A stretch of 64,000 nucleotides of DNA, taken from positions 3,906,001-3,970,000 of the forward strand of contig NZ_CP118631.1 of NCBI RefSeq assembly GCF_028993635.1, in the 5' to 3' direction. The position numbers and the translations under genes are program-made. The notes under the pieces were generated by a model. It had not been told where the DNA came from. It searched no databases and saw nothing but the letters and a program-made list of their open reading frames with translations. The number at the start of each line of letters is the position of its first letter. The first letter of the stretch is position 1. Below are positions 33,223-42,985 of the stretch, one piece after another. The stretch comes from Mucilaginibacter sp. SJ. GTDB taxonomy: Bacteria > Bacteroidota > Bacteroidia > Sphingobacteriales > Sphingobacteriaceae.

Positions 33223-35040
33223 TTACAAGCCTTTAGTTATAGCCTCATAAACCACATCCTGAATCCTTGGCCTGATGTTAAGGCTCAACAGCTTACTGGC
33301 TACCGATGGGTTCACCCTGTTTGACAGGAATACATATACCAGGTTGTATTTAGGATCAACCCAGATACAGGTGCCTGTGAAACCGGTATGTCCAAAAGCC
33401 TGATCTGATGCCAGCTTTGAAGGATAATGTCTTTCGGCTATCGGATCCCAGCGGTCAAAACCCAGTCCGCGGCGGCTCACCGGCGATTGTTTGGAGGTGA
33501 ACAGGTCAACAACCTCCGGTTTAAAATATTGAGCACCACCATAACTCCCCTTGTTTAAAATCATCTGGTATAATATGGCCACATCATTGGCACTGCCAAA
33601 TAAACCGGCATGCCCGGCAACGCCGCCTAAAAGCGCTGCTGTTGGGTCATGTACATATCCATCCAGTAATGACATTCGGTACTCCTTATCATTTTCGGTA
33701 GGGATTATCCTGTCGGGCGTAAAGCGGTATAAGGGTAAGAAGCCTGCAGTTTGCATTCCCAGCGGGGTATAAAAATGCTGCTGTACATAAATGTTGAGCG
33801 GCACGGCAGTAATGTTTTCAACAACCTCCTGCATAAATAGCATGCTAACATCACTATATACATACTGCCCGCGCGTTTTTAACGGCGAGTTCAGCATATC
33901 GGGCAGCATTACATCTTTATAATAGTCTTTGCGCAGGTAATAATGATCAGATACCTTTGTTGGATAGGCGGCAGACGAATCGGTACTGTGATCAGTTGGC
34001 TTTACCTTTTCAAACGACTGGATATCGGGGATCAGGCCCGCCTGGTGCAACAGCACTTCGCGGATCCGGATGTCGTTCTTATTGCTTTTACGGGCAAGGG
34101 GAATATAATCGCCAAGGGTTTTCTCCAGGCTTAATTTACCCTGATCGGTAAGCTGCATGGTTTCCATGGTGGTTGCCGATACTTTGGTCATAGAAGCAAG
34201 GTCAAAAATGTCGGTCAGTTTGTCGGGTATTACATTATCATAGGTGTGATAACCGTAAGCTTTATTAAATATCACCTTACCATCTTTAGCAACCAATACC
34301 ACGCAGCCGGGAGTGGCATGCTCACGGATAGCTTCCTGTGCTATCTTATCAATGCCCTGCAAATTGGCAGCATTTATACCGGCTTCTTCAGGAACGGTAT
34401 ATTGCAGTCTCGTTTTCTCAGTAGCAAAGCCCATCCCCATTTTATAAACGGCGCTATAGTTTTTCGCTAATTTTTGAGAGATACTTACCCCGCCGAATAT
34501 AGCTTCGGCACTGTACATTGCCGATACCTGTGATACCCGTTCCGTCCAGATCACGGGGGCGGTTATAACATCAAGCTTGCCCAATAGCGAACCACTGCCA
34601 AAAGCCGCGACAATTATATTCTTGTTTTTTTGATTGGTACTGATAAAGTCAATCACATCCGGATTGCTTAAATCGGCATCATTTACCTGTACTATAATGG
34701 TATTGTAAAACTTCAGATCGGAAGTAAGATTGGCCAGCGTTTTATTACCCGAATAAGCGCCACCATCAAATAGCTGTACACTGTTATATTTATTAAGCAA
34801 GCTATCAAAAACGGCGGCGTACTGGTTATTGAAATGCACACTGGCAATTTTAAAATCCTCCAGCTTTTGCAGCGGCACCAGGTATGAGGCATTGTTAAGT
34901 AACACGGTGGAGTTGCCAACCAACCTTTCTTCGGCAATGAAGGCCTGCCCTGTTAACGGCGGATTTTGCGCGCAAGCGGTATTAAATAATGCAAACCCTA
35001 ATAGTACTAAAGGAACACGGCCCCATTTATTTTTTATCAT
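33223..35040 (-). CDS. Exported serine beta-lactamase-like hydrolase with GH3 C-terminal-like domain
   Basis: The 605-residue protein has a signal peptide (to about residue 24), a region (35-215) resembling the C-terminal domain of GH3 beta-N-acetylglucosaminidases, and a class C-like serine hydrolase domain with S283-M-T-K286, a Y-S-D motif in QYVYSDVSML and HTGFTGT near the end. Related Bacteroidota proteins of about 1000 residues carry the GH3 catalytic domain in front; here it is missing. It probably acts on peptidoglycan peptides. Its start overlaps the stop of the amidohydrolase gene by 14 bases. Confidence 0.8.
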   Translation of the reverse strand: MIKNKWGRVPLVLLGFALFNTACAQNPPLTGQAFIAEERLVGNSTVLLNNASYLVPLQKLEDFKIASVHFNNQYAAVFDSLLNKYNSVQLFDGGAYSGNKTLANLTSDLKFYNTIIVQVNDADLSNPDVIDFISTNQKNKNIIVAAFGSGSLLGKLDVITAPVIWTERVSQVSAMYSAEAIFGGVSISQKLAKNYSAVYKMGMGFATEKTRLQYTVPEEAGINAANLQGIDKIAQEAIREHATPGCVVLVAKDGKVIFNKAYGYHTYDNVIPDKLTDIFDLASMTKVSATTMETMQLTDQGKLSLEKTLGDYIPLARKSNKNDIRIREVLLHQAGLIPDIQSFEKVKPTDHSTDSSAAYPTKVSDHYYLRKDYYKDVMLPDMLNSPLKTRGQYVYSDVSMLFMQEVVENITAVPLNIYVQQHFYTPLGMQTAGFLPLYRFTPDRIIPTENDKEYRMSLLDGYVHDPTAALLGGVAGHAGLFGSANDVAILYQMILNKGSYGGAQYFKPEVVDLFTSKQSPVSRRGLGFDRWDPIAERHYPSKLASDQAFGHTGFTGTCIWVDPKYNLVYVFLSNRVNPSVASKLLSLNIRPRIQDVVYEAITKGL

Positions 35041-36658
35041 ATACTTTAACTCCGTTTATATAGGTTTGGGTCACTTTGGTTGCCGGGATCTCGCTGCCTT
35101 TTACTTTCATAATATCTTTGTCCAATATCACGAAGTCGGCGTATTTACCGGGTTCAATGCTGCCTTTTTCTTTTTCTTCAAAATTGGCTTTGGCAGCCCA
35201 AAGGGTCATTCCCTTTAATGCTTCAATCCGGCTTAGGGCGTTTTCAGACTGAAAACCACCTTCCGGGAAACCTTTCAAATCCTTGCGCTCAACCGCTGCA
35301 TAGAACGTATAAAGCGGATTAATGTTCTCAACCGGGAAATCGGTACCCAAAGGGATCCAACCGTTTTGCTTTAACAATTGTTTATAGGCATAAGCCGTTT
35401 TAAGCCGTTCGCGGCCCAGTCTTTTACCGGCCCAGTACATATCTGATGTCGCGTGCGTAGGCTGTACCGATGGGACAATACTGTATTGGCCAAACATATC
35501 CAGGTCTTGCGGTGATACTACCTGCGCGTGCTCGATACGCCACCTCAGGTCGTTTTTGCCTTTTAAATTAGTAGCATAAATCTTAAGCATTACCCGCACT
35601 GCCGAATCGCCAATGGCATGGGTACACATCTGGAAACCGCGGGCCGCTATTTTTGGAGCTATTTCTTCAAAATGCTTTGGGTTACTCAACAAAAAGCCGC
35701 TCCATTTGGCCGAGTCGGCATAGGGTTTTAGCAGGCAGGCCCCTCTTGAACCGAGGGCGCCATCGGCATAAACTTTAAAAGCCCTTACATTTAAACGGGG
35801 CGTTTTAATGATTCCCTTCTTAAAGAGGTAGTCATAATTCTCCTGTCGGTCGGCCAGCATCACATACAGGCGCATTTTCAGGTCGCCTTTATTTTGCAGC
35901 TCGGCAATGGTGTTTATCATGGTATAAGGCAGCCCGCAATCATCAACGGTAGTTAAGCCAGCGGCAAAACAATTTTTTTGCGCCGATAGCAGGGCTGTAT
36001 CTATAATAGCGGCCGTAGGTTGCGGAATTTTACGGGTAACTATGCCTACCGCGTTATCAACCAAAATGCCGGTAAGTTTCCCGTTACTGGTTTCTATTTC
36101 GCCGCCGTTAATGGTTTGCCCCGGTTTAACACCGGCAATGTTCAGTGCGGCCTGGTTGGCTATGGCGGCGTGCCCGTCTACACGGCTAAGGATCACCGGC
36201 CTCATCGGGAACAGCGAATCCAGCTTTGCCTTATCGGGGAAATGTTTATTAGTCCAGTCGTTTTGGTCCCAGCCATTACCAATGATCCAGCCATCGGTAT
36301 TACGTTCGGAATAAGCTTTTACCGAGTCAATAATTTCGGGCCAGCTATGGGTACCTACCAGGTTTACTTCCTGCAGGCCCATACCATATTCATAAAAATG
36401 GGCGTGGGCGTCAATAAAGCCCGGATAAACCGCGGCACCCTGCGCGTCAACCACTTCGCGGGCGTTGTATTTTTGTTCAAGGGAATCGGCATTGCCTACT
36501 GCAAGTATCTTTCCTCCGCTTACTACAAATGCGCTTGCTGTTGTAAAATTGCTATCTACGGTGTACACAACCGCGTTTTTTACCAGCATATCGGCATTGT
36601 ATTCCTTTTGTTTGCAGGCTGCTGCCAGTAATAGCAGCGCGGGCAATAGTCTCTTCAT
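35027..36658 (-). CDS. YtcJ-like amidohydrolase lipoprotein
   Basis: The 543-residue protein has a lipoprotein signal (LLLLAAAC, lipid cysteine at residue 15) and a metal-dependent amidohydrolase barrel: H-x-H in FIDAHAHFY, later histidines in THAIGD and IEHAQV, and D in GTDFPVENINP. YtcJ-like enzymes hydrolyse N-acyl or cyclic amides; the substrate here is unknown. It is co-transcribed with the overlapping serine hydrolase, suggesting a shared role in processing cell-wall or peptide amides. Confidence 0.88.
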   Translation of the reverse strand: MKRLLPALLLLAAACKQKEYNADMLVKNAVVYTVDSNFTTASAFVVSGGKILAVGNADSLEQKYNAREVVDAQGAAVYPGFIDAHAHFYEYGMGLQEVNLVGTHSWPEIIDSVKAYSERNTDGWIIGNGWDQNDWTNKHFPDKAKLDSLFPMRPVILSRVDGHAAIANQAALNIAGVKPGQTINGGEIETSNGKLTGILVDNAVGIVTRKIPQPTAAIIDTALLSAQKNCFAAGLTTVDDCGLPYTMINTIAELQNKGDLKMRLYVMLADRQENYDYLFKKGIIKTPRLNVRAFKVYADGALGSRGACLLKPYADSAKWSGFLLSNPKHFEEIAPKIAARGFQMCTHAIGDSAVRVMLKIYATNLKGKNDLRWRIEHAQVVSPQDLDMFGQYSIVPSVQPTHATSDMYWAGKRLGRERLKTAYAYKQLLKQNGWIPLGTDFPVENINPLYTFYAAVERKDLKGFPEGGFQSENALSRIEALKGMTLWAAKANFEEKEKGSIEPGKYADFVILDKDIMKVKGSEIPATKVTQTYINGVKVYDKK

Positions 36659-36785
36659 AAAGTAATTGTATGTTTATTGTAATTGTATTAAACCACAAAA
36701 GTATATACAACTATCAAATCATAAAGTTATGCCTTCAAATATTTAATTTAGCATCGAAATAGAAATTGGAGGGAATTTTTTTTAG

Positions 36786-38645
36786 ATGTCAGACATTATT
36801 CAGCTTTTACCGGATGCCGTTGCCAACCAGATTGCCGCAGGCGAAGTAGTGCAGCGACCGGCTTCTGCGGTAAAGGAATTGGTAGAAAACGCTATTGATG
36901 CAGGGGCCGACAAGATCCAGCTTATTATTAAAGATGCCGGTAAATCACTGATCCAGGTTATTGATAATGGCTGCGGCATGAGCCTTACCGATGCCCGCAT
37001 GTGCTTTGAGCGTCATGCAACTTCAAAAATACGCAAGGCCGAAGATCTGTTTGCTATTCGTACCATGGGTTTCAGGGGCGAGGCCATGGCATCCATCGCC
37101 GCTATTGCCCAGGTAGAGCTGAAAACCCGCCGCCATGAAGATGAACTGGGCAGTTGTATAACTATTGAAGGCTCCGAAGTAATAAGCCAGGAGCCATGTG
37201 CAGCTAACGCGGGCACATCCATCTCCATAAAAAACCTGTTTTATAACACCCCTGCCCGCCGTAATTTTTTAAAGAGCAACCCGGTAGAGATGCGCCATAT
37301 TATTGACGAGTTTCAACGTGTGGCCTTAGCACATCCCGAAATTTTTTTTACCCTTCACCATGATAGCCAGGAAGTTTATCATTTGCCGGGCACTACGCTT
37401 AAACAAAGGATAGTACACCTGTTTGGCAATAATTATAACCAGCGGCTGGTACCTGTTGAAGAAGATACAACTATTATTAAGTTGCGCGGTTTTGTAGGCA
37501 AACCGGAGTTTGCGCGTAAAACCCGCGGCGAGCAGTTCTTTTTTGTAAACAACCGCTTCATCCGCGATTCGTACCTTAATCATGCTGTAACAACAGCGTT
37601 TGAAGAACTATTGCCCGATGATTGTTTTCCGTTTTATGTGTTGTTCATCGATATCGACCCTTCAAAAATTGATATCAACGTACACCCTACTAAAACGGAG
37701 ATCAAGTATCAGGACGAAAAGGCTATTTATGCCATAATCCGGTCGGCAGTGAAGCGGTCGTTAGGCAGATATAACATTACGCCCAGCCTGGATTTTGACC
37801 AGGAAAACAGTATCGAGCACCTGATCACCCCCAAACCGTTTGAGGAGATCATCGCCCCTACTATTTCCTTTAATCCAAACTTTAACCCATTTGCAGATAA
37901 AGCAGAAAAGCCCCGGCAGGAACATCCCTTTTTAAGGGAGAGCGGAGGTTATAAAAAAGACCCCATTCCACAAAACTGGGATACTTTGTATGAGATCAGC
38001 AAAAAGGAAACCCTTTTTCAGCACGAGATCCACGAGGAAAAAACCATAGCGGTTGATGAGCAGGATGTAAGTAAACCAAGCGAGCGGCAACTGTTCCAGA
38101 TCCATAACCGGTTTATCCTGTCGCAAATAAAATCGGGCTTTATGCTCATTAACCAGCAGGCCGCGCATGAGCGTATTTTGTACGAACGCTTTTTACAGCA
38201 GCTGCAAAATCATTCGGGGGTGAGCCAGCAAAGCTTATTTCCGCAGTCGGTAACACTAAACGGTGCCGATTTTGAGTTATTGAAAGAGCTTTTGCCTGAT
38301 ATCCGGTCGCTGGGTTTTGACATTCGCGAATTTGGGAAAAACACTGTGGTAGTAGAGGGGATCCCGGCCGAACTGAACAACGTTGGTGAGCATGAGCTTT
38401 TAGAACATTTACTGGAAGGTTTTAAAAACAATATGGCCATCCTTAAATTAGATAAACGGGATAACCTGGCCCGGTCACTGGCCCGTAACGGCGCTATTAA
38501 ATCAGGAACAAAGCTATCCCTGGAGGAAATGAACCAGCTTATCGACCAGCTTTTTGCCTGTGAATCACCTAACCAGGCATTGAATGGTAAGCCTGTAATC
38601 AGTACCTTTACTATGAACGAATTAATGGAACGATTTGAAAAATAG
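36786..38645 (+). CDS. mutL: DNA mismatch repair protein MutL
   Basis: The 619-residue protein has the GHKL ATPase motifs NAIDAGAD, DNGCGMS and TMGFRGEAMASIAAI in the first 110 residues, a linker (about 340-440), and a MutL C-terminal dimerisation domain. The endonuclease motif that should read DQHAxxERI is N456-Q-Q-A-A-H-E-R-I, and the CPHGRP-type motif appears as A-L-N-G-K-P (598-603), so metal binding may be lost. The first of a plus-strand run with two rhomboids, an EEP nuclease and cysS. Confidence 0.96.
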   Translation: MSDIIQLLPDAVANQIAAGEVVQRPASAVKELVENAIDAGADKIQLIIKDAGKSLIQVIDNGCGMSLTDARMCFERHATSKIRKAEDLFAIRTMGFRGEAMASIAAIAQVELKTRRHEDELGSCITIEGSEVISQEPCAANAGTSISIKNLFYNTPARRNFLKSNPVEMRHIIDEFQRVALAHPEIFFTLHHDSQEVYHLPGTTLKQRIVHLFGNNYNQRLVPVEEDTTIIKLRGFVGKPEFARKTRGEQFFFVNNRFIRDSYLNHAVTTAFEELLPDDCFPFYVLFIDIDPSKIDINVHPTKTEIKYQDEKAIYAIIRSAVKRSLGRYNITPSLDFDQENSIEHLITPKPFEEIIAPTISFNPNFNPFADKAEKPRQEHPFLRESGGYKKDPIPQNWDTLYEISKKETLFQHEIHEEKTIAVDEQDVSKPSERQLFQIHNRFILSQIKSGFMLINQQAAHERILYERFLQQLQNHSGVSQQSLFPQSVTLNGADFELLKELLPDIRSLGFDIREFGKNTVVVEGIPAELNNVGEHELLEHLLEGFKNNMAILKLDKRDNLARSLARNGAIKSGTKLSLEEMNQLIDQLFACESPNQALNGKPVISTFTMNELMERFEK

Positions 38646-38663
38646 CCCCAGGCTAAATTATAT

Positions 38664-39380
38664 ATGAACGGATACAATCAATCGCCTTTTGCCAACCTTA
38701 CACCTGTTGTTAAAAACCTGCTGATTATAAACATTATTTGTTTTATACCGGTTTTGATGTTTGATAAAGGGGTAAACGGCCCTAACCCCATTGCCGATAA
38801 CTTTGGGATGTTCTATTTTAATTCGCCTAATTTCAGGGTATGGGAAATAATTACTTACATGTTTGTACATGGAGGTTTTGCACACATATTCTTTAATATG
38901 TTCGCTCTTTTTTCATTCGGCTCAATAGTTGAATACCGGATGGGATCGAAAAAATTTTTTAACTTTTATTTTATCTGCGGCATAGGAGCCATATTTTTTC
39001 AAATGCTTGTACAGGCTTACGAAGTACATGCGATAACCGGTGCTTTCACAATTGCCGATCCTGCTCTTGATCAATCTTACCTTGCTTTTGGTCAGCAGCA
39101 GGCAATAAAATTATACGGTATATACCATACGTCAATTGTGGGCGCTTCTGGTGCTATATTTGGATTATTGATTGCATTTGGAATGCTTTATCCTAATATG
39201 GAATTAATGATCATGTTTATCCCAGTGCCAATAAAAGCAAAATATATAATTCCAGTATATGTGGTATTGGAGCTATATCTGGGTTTTCAACAATTTGCAG
39301 GCGATTCAGTGGCTCATTTTGCGCATATTGGAGGAGCGATACTCGGATATATCATGGTTAAAATTTGGCGTTTACAATGA
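38664..39380 (+). CDS. Rhomboid intramembrane serine protease 1
   Basis: The 238-residue protein has about six helices. The catalytic serine is S162 in VGASGAIFG and the histidine H221 in AHFAHIGGA; the early H-G-G-F-A-H-I-F-F-N-M block gives the conserved histidine and asparagine of the oxyanion site. It cleaves membrane proteins within the bilayer. It starts 18 bases after mutL, and a second rhomboid follows 51 bases later, so they look like an old duplication. Confidence 0.93.
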   Translation: MNGYNQSPFANLTPVVKNLLIINIICFIPVLMFDKGVNGPNPIADNFGMFYFNSPNFRVWEIITYMFVHGGFAHIFFNMFALFSFGSIVEYRMGSKKFFNFYFICGIGAIFFQMLVQAYEVHAITGAFTIADPALDQSYLAFGQQQAIKLYGIYHTSIVGASGAIFGLLIAFGMLYPNMELMIMFIPVPIKAKYIIPVYVVLELYLGFQQFAGDSVAHFAHIGGAILGYIMVKIWRLQ

Positions 39381-39431
39381 CCAAACAATTTTTATTAATA
39401 ACAGTAGTTATCTTTGTAATACAGCTTTTTT

Positions 39432-40304
39432 ATGAGCACCCTTTGGCAAAATATCCACTACAAAATGCTGCGCTCCGGCAATAGGCTGAACCTGCTTATA
39501 GGCATTAATGTGATTGTTTTTCTGGCGATAAACATTTCGGCAATAGTTGAACAGTTACTAACGCATTTTGGGGGCAGTATCATTTTACTTTATGCCGATA
39601 AGTATTTAAACATGCCGGCATATCTGCCCGATTTGCTGAAGCGCTTTTGGACGCCTTTAACCTATATGTTCATGCATGCAGGTATACTTCATATCCTGTT
39701 CAACATGCTTTGGCTTTATTGGATGGGACAGATATTTGAAGAGTACCTTGGTAATAAACGTACTATAGGTTTATACTTAATGGGCGGCCTGGCCGGGGCT
39801 TTGTTATACCTGCTGGCGTTAAACCTGCTGCCTGCATTTACCAGTGCTAACGCTGCACAGACCAGTACTATAGTTGGTGCGTCGGCCAGTGTAATGGCCA
39901 TTGTTGTGGCAACGGCCACCCTGTTGCCCAACTACACCATATCATTAATTTTATTTGGACCGGTAAAATTAAAATGGCTGGTATTTGTAATCCTGGTTAT
40001 TGATTTTTTGGGTATAGTTGGTGCAAACGCGGGCGGCGAAATTGCACACCTGGGTGGTGCTTTAATGGGGTTTGTATATATTAAGCAATTGCAAAAAGGC
40101 CATGATTGGGTGGGCGGAATAGCCGGGCTGTTTAAACGAAAACCCAGGTTAAAAGTAGTTTCAAATAATATGGGCAAAAATGCCTCCGACTATCCGCGGC
40201 AGGAAGAGGTCGACCGCATTTTAGACAAAATATCGCAATCGGGCTACAATAGTTTAAGCAAACAGGAGCGGGAAATTTTATCGCGTGCAAGCAAACAGGA
40301 ATAA
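39432..40304 (+). CDS. Rhomboid intramembrane serine protease 2 with C-terminal extension
   Basis: This 290-residue paralogue has S151 in VGASASVMA (GASA instead of the usual GASG) and H206 in EIAHLGGALMG, so the Ser-His pair remains. After the last helix it carries a cytoplasmic tail of about 70 residues ending VDRILDKISQSGYNSLSKQE, typical of a small helical domain found behind Bacteroidota rhomboids. Its stop is directly followed by the ATG of the EEP gene. The tail may bind a partner protein. Confidence 0.92.
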   Translation: MSTLWQNIHYKMLRSGNRLNLLIGINVIVFLAINISAIVEQLLTHFGGSIILLYADKYLNMPAYLPDLLKRFWTPLTYMFMHAGILHILFNMLWLYWMGQIFEEYLGNKRTIGLYLMGGLAGALLYLLALNLLPAFTSANAAQTSTIVGASASVMAIVVATATLLPNYTISLILFGPVKLKWLVFVILVIDFLGIVGANAGGEIAHLGGALMGFVYIKQLQKGHDWVGGIAGLFKRKPRLKVVSNNMGKNASDYPRQEEVDRILDKISQSGYNSLSKQEREILSRASKQE

Positions 40305-41414
40305 ATGATTAAAAAAAAGCAAAGTATTTTTAGCAGGGTATTGTTATGGATAAACCTGTTTTTCTGTTTTGCTTTATTAATAGGATATTTAGCTCCCTCG
40401 GTTGATCCGCGCAAGTATTGGTTATTCGCTTTCTTCGGCCTTGCCTACCCTCCTATACTGTTGGTTAATATAATCATGATGCTGTATTGGTTGCTGCGCA
40501 AGCGCTGGCAGTTTTTGTTTTCGCTGGTCAGTATTTTAATTGGCTGGGGAGTACTTAATAATAATATCGGGTTCAGATTTAAATCAAGTTTTTCGCTGCC
40601 CCCCGGGCTCAACGTTGTACATGTCATGACCTACAACGTGCATAACTTTAAACATTTTGGCTTCAATAACGATATATCAACCAAACATGAGATCCTGGAG
40701 ATCATCAACAGCGAACAGCCGGATGTGATAGGGTTCCAGGAGTTTTATACCCGCAATAAAGGGCAGTATGAAACACGCGACTCGATCAACAAAATATTAG
40801 GCAGCAATAACTTTTACTTTGAACCTTTTAACTTTAATAGTAGAGAAGCCATTGGCATGGCTATCTTTTCGAAATTCCCTATTCTGTCAAGGGGTATGAT
40901 CCGCCTTGCGGCCGACAGAACATCCGGCAACCAGTGCTTATATGCTGATATAAAAAAGGGGGATAAAATTTTTAGGTATTATAATATCCACCTGCAATCC
41001 ATCAATTTTGACCCCGATGATTATAAATACATCGACAGTGTATCAAAAAAAGGAAAAACAGATATCAAATCAACCAAGCGCCTGGGGAGTAAGCTTAAAA
41101 TAGCTTTTATGAAAAGGGCCGAGCAGGTTTTTAAAGTAAAGGCGCATGCTGCCCAATGCCCATATCCTTATATTATAGCCGGTGATTTTAATGATACCCC
41201 TTCGTCATTCGCTGTTAACCAAATGGCCAAAGGCTTAAACAATTCATTCCGCGAAAAAGGTTCAGGCTTAGGGCGCACATATAACGGCGACTTCCCTAAT
41301 TACCAGATAGATTACATTATGAGCAGCCGGCAATTCTCAGTTTTCAACTACAAGGTGATCGAAAAAAAACTTTCAGACCATTATCCTTTACGCAGCGATC
41401 TCGTACTGAATTAA
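40305..41414 (+). CDS. Membrane-anchored endonuclease/exonuclease/phosphatase family protein
   Basis: The 369-residue protein has two or three N-terminal helices (about 10-90) and an EEP catalytic domain with MTYNVHNF, IGFQEFY, AGDFNDTPSS and SDHYPLRSDL as metal and catalytic motifs. The active site most likely faces the periplasm. Members hydrolyse phosphodiesters in nucleic acids, lipids or signalling molecules; the substrate cannot be told. It starts immediately after rhomboid 2, indicating tight operon structure. Confidence 0.9.
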   Translation: MIKKKQSIFSRVLLWINLFFCFALLIGYLAPSVDPRKYWLFAFFGLAYPPILLVNIIMMLYWLLRKRWQFLFSLVSILIGWGVLNNNIGFRFKSSFSLPPGLNVVHVMTYNVHNFKHFGFNNDISTKHEILEIINSEQPDVIGFQEFYTRNKGQYETRDSINKILGSNNFYFEPFNFNSREAIGMAIFSKFPILSRGMIRLAADRTSGNQCLYADIKKGDKIFRYYNIHLQSINFDPDDYKYIDSVSKKGKTDIKSTKRLGSKLKIAFMKRAEQVFKVKAHAAQCPYPYIIAGDFNDTPSSFAVNQMAKGLNNSFREKGSGLGRTYNGDFPNYQIDYIMSSRQFSVFNYKVIEKKLSDHYPLRSDLVLN

Positions 41415-41488
41415 CATAGGTCATTGCTCTTCGTTTGTAAAAATAAACCCGAAAGCCGGCAGGCAGTAACTTAAAATTGAAAAAATCG

Positions 41489-41496
41489 TAAGTTTG
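41489..41496 (+). promoter_or_regulatory. Putative -7 element of cysS
   Basis: TAAGTTTG matches TAnnTTTG and ends 5 bases before the cysS ATG, again predicting a leaderless or nearly leaderless message. A -33 TTG at normal spacing is absent. Confidence 0.4.
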
Positions 41497-41501
41497 CGCT
41501 C

Positions 41502-42968
41502 ATGCAACAAAATTTGTTTGTTTACAACACTTTAACCCGTAAAAAAGAGTTATTTAAGCCCATTAACGCGCCGCATGTTGGCATGTATGTTTGCGGGCCT
41601 ACTGTTTATAGCGATGTTCACTTAGGCAACTGCCGTACTTATATATCTTTCGACCTTATGTTCAGGTACCTTACAGCTATTGGCTACAAGGTGCGCTACG
41701 TACGTAATGTGACCGATGCGGGCCATCTTGAAGGTGATGCAGGCGACGAGGGTGAAGACAAAATTGCAAAAAAGGCCAAGCTTGCACAGCTTGAGCCAAT
41801 GGAAATAGTACAAAAATACACCGTTGGCTTCAGGGATGTGATGAGGATCCTGAACAACCTGCCCCCAAGCATTGAGCCCACAGCTACCGGCCATATCATT
41901 GAGCAGATAGAAATGGTAAAGGAAATACTTGCCAGGGGCTATGCTTACGAGGTGGATGGTACCATTTATTTTGATGTTGAAAAATATAACAAAAGCCAGG
42001 ATTATGGCATATTAAGCGGCCGTAATCTCGAAGACCTTTTAAATAATACCCGTACACTTGGCGGTCAGCAGGAAAAACATGGCAAGCTTGATTTTGCCCT
42101 GTGGATAAAAGCCAAACCCGAACACCTGATGAAATGGCCTTCGCCATGGGGTGTGGGCTTTCCGGGCTGGCACCTGGAATGCTCGGCCATGAGCCAGAAA
42201 TACCTGGGCAGCCACTTTGACATTCATGGCGGCGGGATTGATCTTGTGCCAACGCACCATACCAATGAAATTGCCCAAAACGTAGCTTGCTGCGGTACCA
42301 ACCCGGCCAATTACTGGGTGCATACCAATATGCTTACGGTAAACGGGCAAAAAATGTCGAAATCATTAGGCAACAGCTTTTTACCGCATGAATTATTTAG
42401 CGGTGAAAACTCGATACTGAACAAAGGCTATAGCCCCATGACCGTGAGGTTTTTCATGCTGCAGGCCCATTACCGCAGTACGCTTGATTTTGGCAACGAA
42501 GCTATGGAGGCATCCGAAAAAGGGTTTAAACGCCTTATGAACGCCTTCACCCTGCTTACCGATGGATTAAAAACCTCTGCCACTACCGAAGTTGAAATAG
42601 CACCATTAATGGAGCGTTGCTATGCAGCTATGAACGATGATTTTAACAGCCCGGTTTTAATAGCCGAGCTCTTTGAAGCATCGCGCATTATCAATTCGGT
42701 ATATGATGGTAAATTGAAAATTGATGCCGCTAACCTTGAGCAGTTAACCGCTCTTATGAATTTATTTGTGATTGATGTACTTGGTTTACAAAATGAGCAG
42801 GCGGCTAATGACGATCTGCCAAAAGTGTTAAACTTTATTGTCGATCTGCGCAGCGGTGCTAAGGCCAATAAGGATTATGCCACGTCAGATAAGATCCGTG
42901 ATGGTTTATCACAGATAGGTTTCCAGCTAAAAGATAGTAAAGAAGGCACCACCTGGAGCAAAGCCTGA
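41502..42968 (+). CDS. cysS: Cysteinyl-tRNA synthetase
   Basis: The 488-residue class I synthetase charges tRNA-Cys. Zinc ligand C31 lies in YVCGPTVYSDVHLGN, which also contains the HIGH-type signature (H-L-G-N); further ligands are in the GFPGWHLECSAM and HTNEIAQ segments. The KMSKS loop is intact in GQKMSKSLGN. The length and C-terminal DALR helical domain are typical. The gene could be expressed from its own promoter 87 bases after the EEP gene. Confidence 0.97.
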   Translation: MQQNLFVYNTLTRKKELFKPINAPHVGMYVCGPTVYSDVHLGNCRTYISFDLMFRYLTAIGYKVRYVRNVTDAGHLEGDAGDEGEDKIAKKAKLAQLEPMEIVQKYTVGFRDVMRILNNLPPSIEPTATGHIIEQIEMVKEILARGYAYEVDGTIYFDVEKYNKSQDYGILSGRNLEDLLNNTRTLGGQQEKHGKLDFALWIKAKPEHLMKWPSPWGVGFPGWHLECSAMSQKYLGSHFDIHGGGIDLVPTHHTNEIAQNVACCGTNPANYWVHTNMLTVNGQKMSKSLGNSFLPHELFSGENSILNKGYSPMTVRFFMLQAHYRSTLDFGNEAMEASEKGFKRLMNAFTLLTDGLKTSATTEVEIAPLMERCYAAMNDDFNSPVLIAELFEASRIINSVYDGKLKIDAANLEQLTALMNLFVIDVLGLQNEQAANDDLPKVLNFIVDLRSGAKANKDYATSDKIRDGLSQIGFQLKDSKEGTTWSKA

Positions 42969-42985
42969 TAACAGGGGGTATGGTT

